In this document: one piece after another, positions 35,543 through 43,829 of the stretch
Numbering within the stretch: position 1 is the stretch's first letter
How the letters are laid out: every line of letters starts with the position of its first letter
Source of the DNA: Roseovarius mucosus DSM 17069
GTDB lineage: Bacteria > Pseudomonadota > Alphaproteobacteria > Rhodobacterales > Rhodobacteraceae
Length of the DNA: 64,000 nt
Assembly (NCBI RefSeq): GCF_000768555.3
Contig: NZ_KN293976.1
Coordinates: 186,001 to 250,000, forward strand
Direction of reading: 5' to 3'
Program-made: the position numbers and the translations under genes
Notes under the pieces: model-generated
What the model saw: the letters and a program-made list of their open reading frames with translations, nothing else
Database searches by the model: none
What the model was told of the DNA's origin: nothing

Positions 35543-36142
35543 CTATTCCCTGGCCGTGGCACCGAAGCGGGTGTCGTGGGCGGCCTGCGCCACCGGCGCA
35601 TGACAGGGGCAGGTGACGAGGTGATCGTTGACCATGCCCACCGCCTGCATGAAGGCATAGGTGATCGTCGGGCCACAGAACTTGAAGCCGCGTTTCTGCA
35701 AATCCTTTGAAAGTTTTACAGAAATATCGGTCTGCGCAGGAACCTCTGCCAAGCTGCGCCACCGGTTCTGAATGGGCTGACCGCCGACATGATCCCAGAG
35801 GTAGCGGTCAAAGCCTTCGTTAGCTTCGATCTCGGCCCAGGCGCGGGCATTGCCGATGGTCGCCGCGATCTTGCCCCGGTGGCGGATGATGCCCGGATCG
35901 GCCAAGAGGCGCGTCACCTCATCCTCGCCCCATGTGGCGATGACATGCGGGTCAAACCCATGGAAAGCCGTGCGAAAATTCTCGCGCTTGCGCAGGATGG
36001 TGATCCAGCTCAGCCCCGCCTGAAAGCCGTCGAGAATGAGCTTTTCCCAAAGCGCGCGGCTATCATATTCGGGCACGCCCCATTCGGTATCGTGATAGGA
36101 CAGGTAAAGCGGATCGTCACTGACCCAGCCACAACGCTCCAT
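35543..36142 (-). CDS. tag: DNA-3-methyladenine glycosylase I
   Basis: 199-residue base-excision repair enzyme removing 3-methyladenine from alkylated DNA. Zinc ligands are at the usual spots: Cys4 (MERCGW), His17 (SYHDTEWG), His174 and Cys178 (DHLVTCPC). The catalytic region DGFQAGLSWITILRKRENFRTAF is intact. AGGGGG lies eight bases before the ATG at 36,142. Likely cotranscribed with the two genes downstream. Confidence 0.96.
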   Translation of the reverse strand: MERCGWVSDDPLYLSYHDTEWGVPEYDSRALWEKLILDGFQAGLSWITILRKRENFRTAFHGFDPHVIATWGEDEVTRLLADPGIIRHRGKIAATIGNARAWAEIEANEGFDRYLWDHVGGQPIQNRWRSLAEVPAQTDISVKLSKDLQKRGFKFCGPTITYAFMQAVGMVNDHLVTCPCHAPVAQAAHDTRFGATARE

Positions 36143-36250
36143 CGTTTTCCCCCTCTGAAACGGCAGATACGCGCGTCCATTCAAATGCGCGCCTTAAGCG
36201 ATCCTTAAGCCATCTGCGCCAGTTTGAGAACAGACGTTCCGGAGGGGCAA

Positions 36251-37087
36251 ATGGGACAGAAACACAAATGGGCCGATATTCCGGCGGGGTTCGATACCCC
36301 GCTGTCCTATGCCGTGTCAGCACGGGACCGTTCCGTGATCGACATGGTCAATCAGGCGGTGAAGCACAAACAGGTGCTCTTGGCCTATCAGGCGGTGGTG
36401 CCCGCGCGGCAGCAAGATCGGCCTGCGTTTTACGAGGGGTTGATTCGTGTGCTCGATGCCACGGGCCGGGTGATCCCCGCCAAGGATTTCATCACCCAGA
36501 TCGAGGTAACGGAAACCGGGCGGATCATTGATTGTCTGGCGCTGGAAAAGGGGCTGCGCACGCTGGTCAACTATCCGGACCTGCGGTTGGCGATCAACAT
36601 GTCGGCGCGCTCTATCGGATATTCACGGTGGATGCGCACGTTGAAGAAAGGGCTCAGCGACGACCCCACCATCGGCGAGCGGCTGATTCTGGAGATCACG
36701 GAAAACTCGGCCATGCTGGTGCCCGAGCTTGTGACCGGGTTCATGAAAGAGTTGCAGGCCAAGGGAATAAGCTTTGCACTCGATGATTTCGGGGCGGGTT
36801 ACACCTCTTTCCGGTTTCTCAAGGAGTTCTATTTCGACATTCTCAAGATCGACGGGCAATTCGTGCGCGGCATCGCAACGGACCCCGACAATCAGGTGCT
36901 GACCGCCGCCCTGGCCAGCATCGGGCAGCAATTCGATATGGTGACAGTGGCCGAAAGCGTCGAAAAACCGGAGGATGCCGCCTATCTCGCGGCGCTGGGG
37001 ATTGATTGTTTGCAAGGCTACTACTTTGGCGCGCCCACGGTGCGGCCCCCCTGGATTGACAGCGCCCTTGACCGCGCCACCGCTTGA
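36251..37087 (+). CDS. Stand-alone EAL-domain protein (cyclic-di-GMP phosphodiesterase type)
   Basis: 278 residues made of one EAL domain with no sensory or GGDEF partner. The signature reads E62-G-L instead of EAL, but other metal and substrate residues are kept: Asn116 (AINMS), Glu148 (LILEITE), Asp178-Asp179 (LDDFGAG), Lys199 (LKIDGQF) and Glu235 (AESVE). It is therefore probably an active c-di-GMP hydrolase. GGAGGGG precedes the ATG at 36,251. It stands alone 140 bp before phaA, and no link between them is shown. Confidence 0.9.
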   Translation: MGQKHKWADIPAGFDTPLSYAVSARDRSVIDMVNQAVKHKQVLLAYQAVVPARQQDRPAFYEGLIRVLDATGRVIPAKDFITQIEVTETGRIIDCLALEKGLRTLVNYPDLRLAINMSARSIGYSRWMRTLKKGLSDDPTIGERLILEITENSAMLVPELVTGFMKELQAKGISFALDDFGAGYTSFRFLKEFYFDILKIDGQFVRGIATDPDNQVLTAALASIGQQFDMVTVAESVEKPEDAAYLAALGIDCLQGYYFGAPTVRPPWIDSALDRATA

Positions 37088-37105
37088 ATGTGACACTCCG
37101 TCCGT

Positions 37106-37120
37106 TGCCGCAGTGCGGCA
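37106..37120. promoter_or_regulatory. Palindrome upstream of phaA, candidate PhaR site
   Basis: TGCCGCA-G-TGCGGCA, a perfect 7-bp-arm palindrome 108 bp before the phaA start. TGC/GCA-containing repeats are the known target type of PhaR. It could also terminate the EAL gene, whose stop is 19 bases upstream. Confidence 0.4.
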
Positions 37121-37227
37121 TCTAAGATATGACGCCGCGTAACGGCGGAGGTGACAGAGGAATGGCCACGTTAATGTGACATTCCTATGCCACACTCCCG
37201 TCCGGCAAATCCTGGTGGAGGACATAG

Positions 37228-38403
37228 ATGACCAATGTAGTAATCGCATCCGCAGCGCGCACCGCTGTGGGTTCCTTTGGCGGCGCGTTCGCAAATACGC
37301 CGGCGCATGATCTGGGCGCAGCCGTGCTTGAGGCAGTGGTTGCCCGCGCGGGTATTGAAAAGAGCGAAGTCTCTGAGACGATTCTCGGTCAGGTGCTGAC
37401 CGCCGCGCAGGGCCAGAACCCGGCGCGCCAGGCGCATATCAATGCCGGTTTGCCAATTGAATCCGCAGCCTGGAGCATCAATCAGGTCTGTGGCTCGGGT
37501 CTGCGGGCCGTGGCGCTGGGCGCACAGCATATCCAGCTGGGCGATGCCGCCATCGTTTGCGCCGGTGGTCAGGAAAACATGACGCTGAGCCCCCATGCCG
37601 CCTATCTGCGCGCCGGTCACAAGATGGGCGACATGACCTATATCGACACGATGATTCGCGACGGTCTGTGGGATGCGTTCAACGGCTATCACATGGGTCA
37701 GACCGCGGAAAACGTGGCTGACCAGTGGCAGATCACCCGTGACATGCAGGACGAATTCGCCGTGGCCAGCCAAAACAAGGCTGAAGCCGCGCAGAAGGCG
37801 GGCAAGTTTGACGACGAGGTGATCGCCTTTGCCGTCAAGACGCGAAAGGGCGAAATCATCGTCGACAAGGATGAATACATCCGCCAAGGCGCCACGATCG
37901 ACGCCATGCAAAAGCTGCGCCCTGCCTTTACCAAGGATGGGTCGGTCACGGCCGCCAATGCGAGCGGTCTGAATGACGGTGCGGCGGCAACCCTTTTGAT
38001 GAGTGCCGATGAGGCCGAGCGCCGTGGAATCGAACCGCTGGCGCGGATTGCATCCTATGCCACCGCCGGGCTTGATCCGTCGATCATGGGCGTGGGTCCG
38101 ATCCATGCCAGCCGCAAAGCGCTGGCCAAGGCCGGTTGGAGCGTGGCCGATCTTGATCTGGTAGAAGCGAACGAGGCCTTTGCCGCGCAGGCCTGTGCGG
38201 TCAACAAGGAAATGGGCTGGGATCCGGCCATCGTCAACGTGAACGGCGGCGCGATTGCGATTGGCCACCCGATTGGCGCCTCGGGCTGTCGCGTGCTGAA
38301 CACGCTGCTCTTTGAGATGAAGCGGCGCGGGGCCAAGAAGGGTCTGGCCACGCTCTGCATCGGCGGCGGCATGGGCGTTGCCCTCTGCGTCGAGCGTCCG
38401 TGA
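37228..38403 (+). CDS. phaA: Acetyl-CoA C-acetyltransferase (PHB beta-ketothiolase)
   Basis: 391-residue biosynthetic thiolase joining two acetyl-CoA to acetoacetyl-CoA. Catalytic Cys88 in [11 protein letters not shown], His in [14 protein letters not shown] and Cys in [12 protein letters not shown] are intact. TGGAGG precedes the ATG. Paired with phaB downstream, but a terminator separates the two, so phaB probably has its own promoter as well. Confidence 0.96.
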   Translation: MTNVVIASAARTAVGSFGGAFANTPAHDLGAAVLEAVVARAGIEKSEVSETILGQVLTAAQGQNPARQAHINAGLPIESAAWSINQVCGSGLRAVALGAQHIQLGDAAIVCAGGQENMTLSPHAAYLRAGHKMGDMTYIDTMIRDGLWDAFNGYHMGQTAENVADQWQITRDMQDEFAVASQNKAEAAQKAGKFDDEVIAFAVKTRKGEIIVDKDEYIRQGATIDAMQKLRPAFTKDGSVTAANASGLNDGAAATLLMSADEAERRGIEPLARIASYATAGLDPSIMGVGPIHASRKALAKAGWSVADLDLVEANEAFAAQACAVNKEMGWDPAIVNVNGGAIAIGHPIGASGCRVLNTLLFEMKRRGAKKGLATLCIGGGMGVALCVERP

Positions 38404-38432
38404 ACCGCGCGGGCGCGGTCTGAGAAAGGATC

Positions 38433-38459
38433 AAGGGCACCCCGCACGGTGCCCTTTTT
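38433..38459 (+). terminator. Rho-independent terminator of phaA
   Basis: 9-bp stem AAGGGCACC / GGTGCCCTT with six-base loop, running into TTTTT. Confidence 0.88.
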
Positions 38460-38499
38460 CATGCCGCGCCGAAAATAGCCGCATCGCAGAAAATTTATC

Positions 38500-38518
38500 G
38501 CGCAACAATATTGCGCAA
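38500..38518. promoter_or_regulatory. Palindrome upstream of phaB, candidate PhaR site
   Basis: GCGCAA-CAATA-TTGCGC inverted repeat, with a further overlapping TTGCGCAA palindrome (38,511-38,518), about 55-70 bp before the phaB ATG. Together with the phaA palindrome it suggests PHB control, probably by PhaR. Confidence 0.45.
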
Positions 38519-38572
38519 TTCAACTCAAACCGATAACCAAGTTTCAACGCACCAGCCATATTGGAGGATATC

Positions 38573-39295
38573 ATGGCAAGAACCGCACTCGTCACCGGGG
38601 GCTCTCGTGGAATCGGCGCCGCCATTTCCAAGGCGCTCAAGGAGGAGGGCTATACCGTCGCCGCGACCTATGCGGGCAATGATGAGGCCGCCGCCAAATT
38701 CACCGAGGAAACCGGCATCAAGACCTATAAGTGGAACGTGGCGGATTATGACAGCTCCAAGGATGGCATCGCGCAGGTTGAGGCGGAACTGGGCCCGATC
38801 GACATCGTGATCGCCAATGCCGGCATCACCCGCGATGCGCCGTTCCACAAGATGACGCCGCAGCAGTGGAAAGAGGTAATCGACACCAACCTGACAGGCG
38901 TGTTCAACACCGTGCACCCGGTCTGGTCGGGCATGCGCGACCGTGGCTTTGGCCGGATCGTGGTGATTTCCTCGATCAACGGGCAAAAGGGCCAGTTCGG
39001 TCAGGTCAACTATGCGGCGACCAAGGCGGGCGATCTGGGCATCATCAAGTCGCTGGCCCAAGAGGGTGCGGCCAAGGGCATCACCGCCAATGCCATCTGC
39101 CCCGGCTATATCGCCACGGAAATGGTCATGGCCGTGCCCGAAGCCGTGCGGGAAAAGATCATCGGCATGATTCCGGCAGGCCGTCTGGGCGAGCCTGAGG
39201 AAATCGCACGCTGCGTGACGTTCCTTGTGTCCGAGGATGCCAGCTTTATCAACGGCTCGACCATTTCGGCCAATGGCGCGCAGTTCTTTGTCTGA
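38573..39295 (+). CDS. phaB: Acetoacetyl-CoA reductase
   Basis: 240-residue short-chain dehydrogenase reducing acetoacetyl-CoA to (R)-3-hydroxybutyryl-CoA with NADPH for PHB synthesis. NADP-binding GGSRGIGAAIS (12-22), catalytic Ser in VVISSINGQKGQFGQ and Tyr-x3-Lys in VNYAATKAG are present; C-terminal ISANGAQFFV. GGAGG precedes ATG 38,573. The PHB synthase and phasin genes are not in the window. Confidence 0.95.
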   Translation: MARTALVTGGSRGIGAAISKALKEEGYTVAATYAGNDEAAAKFTEETGIKTYKWNVADYDSSKDGIAQVEAELGPIDIVIANAGITRDAPFHKMTPQQWKEVIDTNLTGVFNTVHPVWSGMRDRGFGRIVVISSINGQKGQFGQVNYAATKAGDLGIIKSLAQEGAAKGITANAICPGYIATEMVMAVPEAVREKIIGMIPAGRLGEPEEIARCVTFLVSEDASFINGSTISANGAQFFV

Positions 39296-39315
39296 GTAAC
39301 ACGCGCTTGTCAGGG

Positions 39316-39341
39316 AAAGCCCGCCCGATGGCGGGCTTTTT
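39316..39341. terminator. Terminator after phaB, shared with convergent LacI gene
   Basis: 10-bp stem AAAGCCCGCC / GGCGGGCTTT with loop CGAT, followed by TT. A-rich 5' side makes it usable from both directions. Confidence 0.85.
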
Positions 39342-40378
39342 CATGTCCGGGGGGCGGCGAGCGTGCCGCGAAAACAAATTTCTGTCTCGAGGCAGACGGG
39401 TGCCGGGGCCACGCCGCCGCCGACCATCTGAACCAAGAGCTGTGCCGCGGCGCGGCCCATGTCACGGTGCGGGACATGCACGGTGGTCAGCGCCGGATCG
39501 ACCACGGTGGCAAGTTCTATATCGTCAAAGCCGGTGATCGAGACATGCCGAGGCACATCGAGCCCAAGCTGGCGCGCCATCTGCAAAGCGCCCACCGCGA
39601 GCACGTCATTGCCGCAGATCACGGCGGTGGGGGGCGTGGGCAGGGCCATGAGGCACGCCATCGCCGCGGCCCCGTTGGCGATGCTGTAGGGGGTTTGATG
39701 CAGGCGCAACGCGGAGGGATCCAGCCCGCGGTCGCGCAAGGCATCGCGCACCCCGGCAATCCGGTCGCGGGCGCGGTCGTTGCCCTCGGCCATGGCGGAA
39801 ATCATGCCGATGTCGCGGTGCCCGACACGCAACACCTCGTCGGCCAAGCAGGCCATGGCGCGACGATTGTCAAAACCGATCGAGGGGCGGGCCTGTGCCG
39901 GATCAAAGGCCCAAGCGATCAACACCGGCACGCCGCGCTGTTCGAGAAAGGCGTAGATACCGGGATCGCGGTCATGGCCAATGAGCAAGAGCGCATCCGC
40001 ACCGCGCGCCACAAGCGTGCGAATCTGCTCCGCCTCGATCTCGGGGCTGTAGGAGGAGGAGGCGACCAGAAGCGTCTGGCCGCTGAGATGCAATTCCTCC
40101 TGAAAGGCCTGAATGGCGCGGGCAAAAATAGCATTTTCCATCGTCGGGATGATCGCGCCGATGGTGCCGGTGCGCCGCGCGGCCAGGGCCCGCGCGCCGA
40201 AATTGGGAGAATAACCCAAGGACGCGACCGCGCTCAGGACACGGTCGCGCGTGGTTGTCTGCACCTGCGCGGGGGAGTTGAGGCAACGCGAGACAGTGGC
40301 GGTGGACACCCCCGCCGCGCGGGCGACATCGGCCAGCGTGGGCAGGTTGGGAGCGGTGTCTGAGAGGCGTCGATTCAT
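39341..40378 (-). CDS. LacI-family regulator of the hps operon
   Basis: 345 residues. DNA-binding helix-turn-helix and hinge: LPTLADVARAAGVSTATVSRCLNSPAQV (about 11-38). Periplasmic-binding-like effector domain follows (IGAIIPTMENAIFARAIQAF; VICGNDVLAVGALQMA; SITGFDDIELATVVDPALTTV). Start at 40,378 (MNRRLSDTAP); the same frame stays open upstream but that part lies antisense to the hps operon. Divergent from that operon with a perfect palindromic operator between, so it likely represses hps genes until DHPS or a product binds. Confidence 0.92.
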   Translation of the reverse strand: MNRRLSDTAPNLPTLADVARAAGVSTATVSRCLNSPAQVQTTTRDRVLSAVASLGYSPNFGARALAARRTGTIGAIIPTMENAIFARAIQAFQEELHLSGQTLLVASSSYSPEIEAEQIRTLVARGADALLLIGHDRDPGIYAFLEQRGVPVLIAWAFDPAQARPSIGFDNRRAMACLADEVLRVGHRDIGMISAMAEGNDRARDRIAGVRDALRDRGLDPSALRLHQTPYSIANGAAAMACLMALPTPPTAVICGNDVLAVGALQMARQLGLDVPRHVSITGFDDIELATVVDPALTTVHVPHRDMGRAAAQLLVQMVGGGVAPAPVCLETEICFRGTLAAPRT

Positions 40379-40444
40379 CCTGTGGCCCGGAGCGTTTGTG
40401 TCGAACTCTGCCCGTCTGTAACGGGATTTCAGGAATATAACAGC

Positions 40445-40473
40445 TTGCGCGAAAATATGTAAGCGCTTACATT
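40445..40473 (+). promoter_or_regulatory. Candidate promoter of the hps operon
   Basis: TTGCGC (40,445-40,450) and TACATT (40,468-40,473) spaced 17 bp. The -10 box overlaps the palindromic operator, as expected for repression. Confidence 0.45.
40457..40472. promoter_or_regulatory. LacI-type palindromic operator
   Basis: ATGTAAGCGCTTACAT, a perfect 16-bp palindrome with the central CG typical of LacI-family sites, in the gap between the LacI gene and the hps operon. Confidence 0.8.
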
Positions 40474-40514
40474 TCTCTCGAATCGTCGGCAAATCCGGCG
40501 AGAGGGAGGGCCGC

Positions 40515-40694
40515 ATGTTCCTGTTTGCCGCATTGATCCTGTTCGGTGTCTTCGGCGCGAATGTAGCGCTGGGGGCCTTTGCCAATGCCGCGTTTCTGAC
40601 AGGTGTGGGGGAGATGCTGCTGCTTTTGGCGGCGGTCGTGACCTTTGTCGTCGCCACGTTGAGGAGCGAGGCGGCGCGCAAGCGCGGAAAATAA
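40515..40694 (+). CDS. 59-residue membrane protein heading the hps operon
   Basis: A short gene: ATG 40,515 after GAGGGAGGG, stop TAA 40,692-40,694. The product starts MFLFAALILFGVFGANVALG and has a second hydrophobic stretch GEMLLLLAAVVTFVVATL, then a basic tail (RSEAARKRGK). Two transmembrane helices with cytoplasmic C-terminus are predicted. It is 26 bases ahead of the TRAP binding-protein gene. Not recognised; a small accessory to the TRAP transporter is a reasonable guess. Confidence 0.75.
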   Translation: MFLFAALILFGVFGANVALGAFANAAFLTGVGEMLLLLAAVVTFVVATLRSEAARKRGK

Positions 40695-40720
40695 AACCAA
40701 ATCTCAGGGAGGAGATACGA

Positions 40721-41869
40721 ATGAACGAAGAGAGCAAAGAGCTTGCGTCCGAGGAGCGGCGCAATTTCCTGAAACTGGCAACCACCGGCAGCTTTACCGC
40801 CGCAGTTGTCGCGGCGGCGGCGGGCACGCTGTGGTCGTCCGAGGCAAGCGCACAGACCGCCAATGAAGAGCGCGAGCGCGAGGCGGCGGCAGAGCATGTG
40901 ATGACGCTGGCCACGGAATATGTGGTGGGCACCACGCGCAGCTATCCGATGATGCAGCTCGACGTGAAGGAGAACCTGCAAAACGCCTCGAACGGCAAGA
41001 TTTACGTCAAGCTGGCCCCCGGTGGACAGTTGGGCGTGGGTTCGGCGTTGGCGCAGAAGGTGCAGGGCGGCACGATCAATGCCGGGCAATTCTCGCTCTC
41101 GAATTTTGCCCCGTTCGCCCCGGCGGTGGACCTGATCAACATGCCCTATTTCTGCGGGGCCAATCAGCGCTTCGTCAATCTTGTGACCTCTGACATCTGG
41201 AAGAAAGAGGTGAATGCGCTGGTCGAGGCGCGCGGGTTCAAGCCGATGTTCTATTTCTGCATCGACCCGCGAGTGATGGCGGTGCGCAAGGGCGGCGGTG
41301 GGCCAATCATGACACCTGCGGATTTGCAGGGGGTCAAGTTCCGCGTGCCCGGCTCAAATATGTTGCAGCAGTTCTATCGCATGGGCGGCGCCAATCCGAC
41401 GCCGGTCGCCTGGGGTGAGACGCCTTCGGCCATCAAACAAGGTGTGGCCGATGCGCTCGATCCTTCGGTGGGCGCGCTCTATGCCTTTGGCTTCAAGGAT
41501 ATTCTGAGCCACGTCACCTTTACCCAAGCGGTGCCGGACAGCCAGACCTATGCCTGCAATCTCGAATGGTTCAACAGCCTGCCCGCCGATGTTCAGGAAG
41601 CGATTGAATGGGCGTCCGAGATGAGCTTTCACCAGAACCTTGCCAAGGTGCCGTCGGCGCGCACCTTTGCCATGGCAGAGATGAACAAATCCGGCGTGGA
41701 GTTCCATTCGCTGAGTGATGATCAGATGGCCGAGTGGAAAGACACCGTGGGCTATCAGCGGTCGGAATGGGACAGCTTCAAGACCGAGCTGGCCGGGTCG
41801 ATGGAGACCTTTGACAAGCTGGTCGAGGCGGCGGGCACCAAGGGCAAATACTACGTCCACGACGCCTGA
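40721..41869 (+). CDS. hpsK: TRAP transporter substrate-binding protein (sulfopropanediol uptake)
   Basis: 382-residue DctP-type periplasmic binding protein. The N-terminus carries a twin-arginine signal (ERRNFLKLATTGSFTAAVVAA; Arg13-Arg14), cleaved after ASA, so it is exported folded. Body motifs include KIYVKLAPGGQLG and GGGGPIMTPADLQGVKFRVPGS with the Arg that binds a carboxylate or sulfonate. GGGAGGAG precedes the ATG. Context (hpsNOP downstream) suggests 2,3-dihydroxypropane-1-sulfonate as ligand. The K/L/M letters are given in operon order. Confidence 0.85.
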   Translation: MNEESKELASEERRNFLKLATTGSFTAAVVAAAAGTLWSSEASAQTANEEREREAAAEHVMTLATEYVVGTTRSYPMMQLDVKENLQNASNGKIYVKLAPGGQLGVGSALAQKVQGGTINAGQFSLSNFAPFAPAVDLINMPYFCGANQRFVNLVTSDIWKKEVNALVEARGFKPMFYFCIDPRVMAVRKGGGGPIMTPADLQGVKFRVPGSNMLQQFYRMGGANPTPVAWGETPSAIKQGVADALDPSVGALYAFGFKDILSHVTFTQAVPDSQTYACNLEWFNSLPADVQEAIEWASEMSFHQNLAKVPSARTFAMAEMNKSGVEFHSLSDDQMAEWKDTVGYQRSEWDSFKTELAGSMETFDKLVEAAGTKGKYYVHDA

Positions 41870-41880
41870 GCCATGAGCGG

Positions 41881-41909
41881 CCGGGCGCGCGCATGACCGC
41901 CGCGCCCGG
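41881..41909 (+). terminator. Hairpin between TRAP binding-protein and small-permease genes
   Basis: 9-bp stem CCGGGCGCG / CGCGCCCGG, 12 bases after the binding-protein stop, no T-tract. Same position and style as the tauA-tauB hairpin; likely sets a higher level for the binding-protein mRNA. Confidence 0.65.
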
Positions 41910-41975
41910 TCTATGCAATGAGAACGACAGAACGGCCGGGGCCGCCATGCGCGCCCCGAACCGGAGAGGTTTGAC

Positions 41976-42482
41976 ATGCTCAGCACACTCGACCGCAATC
42001 TGGAGCGATGGGCGCTTCTGATCTTTTACATGATGCTGGTCGTCACCATGGCGATCGAGGTGATCAGGCGCGAGGTATTCGCCTATTCCTCGGTCTGGGG
42101 CGAAGAGATCGTGCGCTATGCCTTTATCTATCTGGCGTGGATCGGGGCGGCGGCGGCGGTGCGCGAGCGCGCCCATATCCGCATTGACGTGATCATGCAT
42201 TACGTCGGGCCGCGCATGAAGGCGGCGCTTTACATCCTGGGTGATCTGGTGATGGCGGCGGTGGCTGTCGTGGCGCTCTACTGGTCCTGGGAGACGGTGC
42301 TGGTTTCGGCCAAGTTCGGCTCGGTCAGTGCCGGGTTGCGGGTGTCGATGGTGTGGTTTCTCTTGGCGGTGCCGGTGGGCTTTGGCCTCATGCTGTTGCG
42401 CCTTGTGCAATCCTTCCTGCGCGATCTGCGCGCCCTTCGTGACGGGACGCCCGTGCACGAAGGCAATCAGCTATTCGACTGA
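41976..42482 (+). CDS. hpsL: TRAP transporter small permease (DctQ type)
   Basis: 168 residues with four transmembrane helices (LLIFYMMLVVTMAIEVIRREVF, then GEEIVRYAFIYLAWIGAAAAV, ALYILGDLVMAAVAVVALYW and VSMVWFLLAVPVGFGLMLLRL). It forms the membrane complex with the large subunit. CGGAGAGG precedes the ATG. Twelve bases ahead of the large permease gene. Confidence 0.88.
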   Translation: MLSTLDRNLERWALLIFYMMLVVTMAIEVIRREVFAYSSVWGEEIVRYAFIYLAWIGAAAAVRERAHIRIDVIMHYVGPRMKAALYILGDLVMAAVAVVALYWSWETVLVSAKFGSVSAGLRVSMVWFLLAVPVGFGLMLLRLVQSFLRDLRALRDGTPVHEGNQLFD

Positions 42483-42494
42483 GGGGCGCGGATC

Positions 42495-43820
42495 ATGTGG
42501 AATACCTTTGCGCAAACCGTCGATCTGGGCTGGGATTTTTACGGGCCGGTGATCCTGTTCGTGGTGCTGGTGGCCTTGGCGGTGCCCGTCTGGGCCGCTA
42601 TCGGATCAGCCGCGATCGTCATGCTGATGTGGTCCGGCGCGCTGCCGCTCAGCCTTGTGGGCGAGAGCCTCTTTGACGGGATCGACGCCTTTGCGCTGAC
42701 CGCCGTGCCGCTCTTTATCCTGACCGGCGACGTGCTGGTGCGCACGGGCCTCAGCCGCAAGTTTCTGAACGTGGCGGAGGCGCTGACGCAGTTTGCCAAG
42801 GGCGGCTTCGGCTCGGCCACGGTGCTTGTCTGCGGCATGTTCTCGGCCATCTCGGGGTCGGACGCGGCAGGGGCGGCGGCGGTCGGGCGGATGACCATCG
42901 ACCGGCTGGTCGAAAGCGGATACCCGCGCCCCTATGCCTGCGCGCTGGTGGCGGCGGGCGCCTGCACCGGCATCCTCATCCCGCCGTCGATTGCCTATAT
43001 CATCATCGGTCTGGTGCTGGGCATTTCCGCCTCGACCCTGTTCATGGCCGCGCTCATTCCGGGAATGCTGATCCTCTTGTCGATCCTGATCACCAATATC
43101 GTGGTCAATCGCATCTATGGCTATGAGGGCGGCGGCAATATCGGGTTTAGTGAGTATTTTGCCAATCTGGGCCGTGCGCTGGCGTCGGGCTGGTATGCCT
43201 TTATCGTGCCGGGGATCATTTTCTATGGCATCTTTTCGGGACGGCTGACGCCGACCGAGGCGGGCGCGACTGCGGTCATTGTCACGGTGATCCTTGGCTT
43301 TATCCTTGGCACGCTCAAGCTGGCGGATTTTCCGGCCATGCTCATCAGTTCGGCCAAGGTCAACGGGGTGATCCTGCCGATCATCGCCTTTTCGCTGCCG
43401 CTGGCGCAGGCGCTGGCGATCATGGGCGTGCCGCAGGGGTTTGTCACCGCAGTCACGGGTCTGACCGACGATCCGGCGCTGCTCATCCTCCTGATGATCC
43501 TGATCCTGATTGCGGCCGGCTGTGTGATGGAGACGACGCCCAATATCGTCATCCTCGCGCCGATCCTGAAACCGCTGGCCGACAATATCGGCATGAATGA
43601 AATCCAGTTCTGCGTGATGATGATCACCGCGCTGGGTGTGGGATTCATCACGCCGCCGCTTGGCCTCAACCTCTTTGTCGTGTCGGGCATCACCGGCGAA
43701 TCCATCCTGCGGATCGCGTGGCGGGCGGTGCCCTTTGTCTTCTTCATGCTGATCGTGGTGCTGCTGATTGCCTATATCCCGGCGATTTCGACCACGATGC
43801 TCCCCGAAATCTACAGATAG
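42495..43820 (+). CDS. hpsM: TRAP transporter large permease (DctM type)
   Basis: 441 residues, about 12 transmembrane helices, Na+-coupled transport subunit. Typical DctM stretches are VCGMFSAISGSDAAGAAAVG, GACTGILIPPSIAYIIIG, GIFSGRLTPTEAGATAVI and GVGFITPPLGLNLFVVSGI. Part of the TRAP set with the two genes upstream, and ten bases before hpsN. Substrate inferred from the cluster. Confidence 0.9.
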   Translation: MWNTFAQTVDLGWDFYGPVILFVVLVALAVPVWAAIGSAAIVMLMWSGALPLSLVGESLFDGIDAFALTAVPLFILTGDVLVRTGLSRKFLNVAEALTQFAKGGFGSATVLVCGMFSAISGSDAAGAAAVGRMTIDRLVESGYPRPYACALVAAGACTGILIPPSIAYIIIGLVLGISASTLFMAALIPGMLILLSILITNIVVNRIYGYEGGGNIGFSEYFANLGRALASGWYAFIVPGIIFYGIFSGRLTPTEAGATAVIVTVILGFILGTLKLADFPAMLISSAKVNGVILPIIAFSLPLAQALAIMGVPQGFVTAVTGLTDDPALLILLMILILIAAGCVMETTPNIVILAPILKPLADNIGMNEIQFCVMMITALGVGFITPPLGLNLFVVSGITGESILRIAWRAVPFVFFMLIVVLLIAYIPAISTTMLPEIYR

Positions 43821-43829
43821 GACGCTCCA

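Noticed and set aside
40379..41089. Extension of the LacI frame upstream to 41,089
   Set aside because: The added ~237 codons lie antisense to the hps promoter and TRAP binding-protein gene; the helix-turn-helix begins just after the ATG at 40,378.
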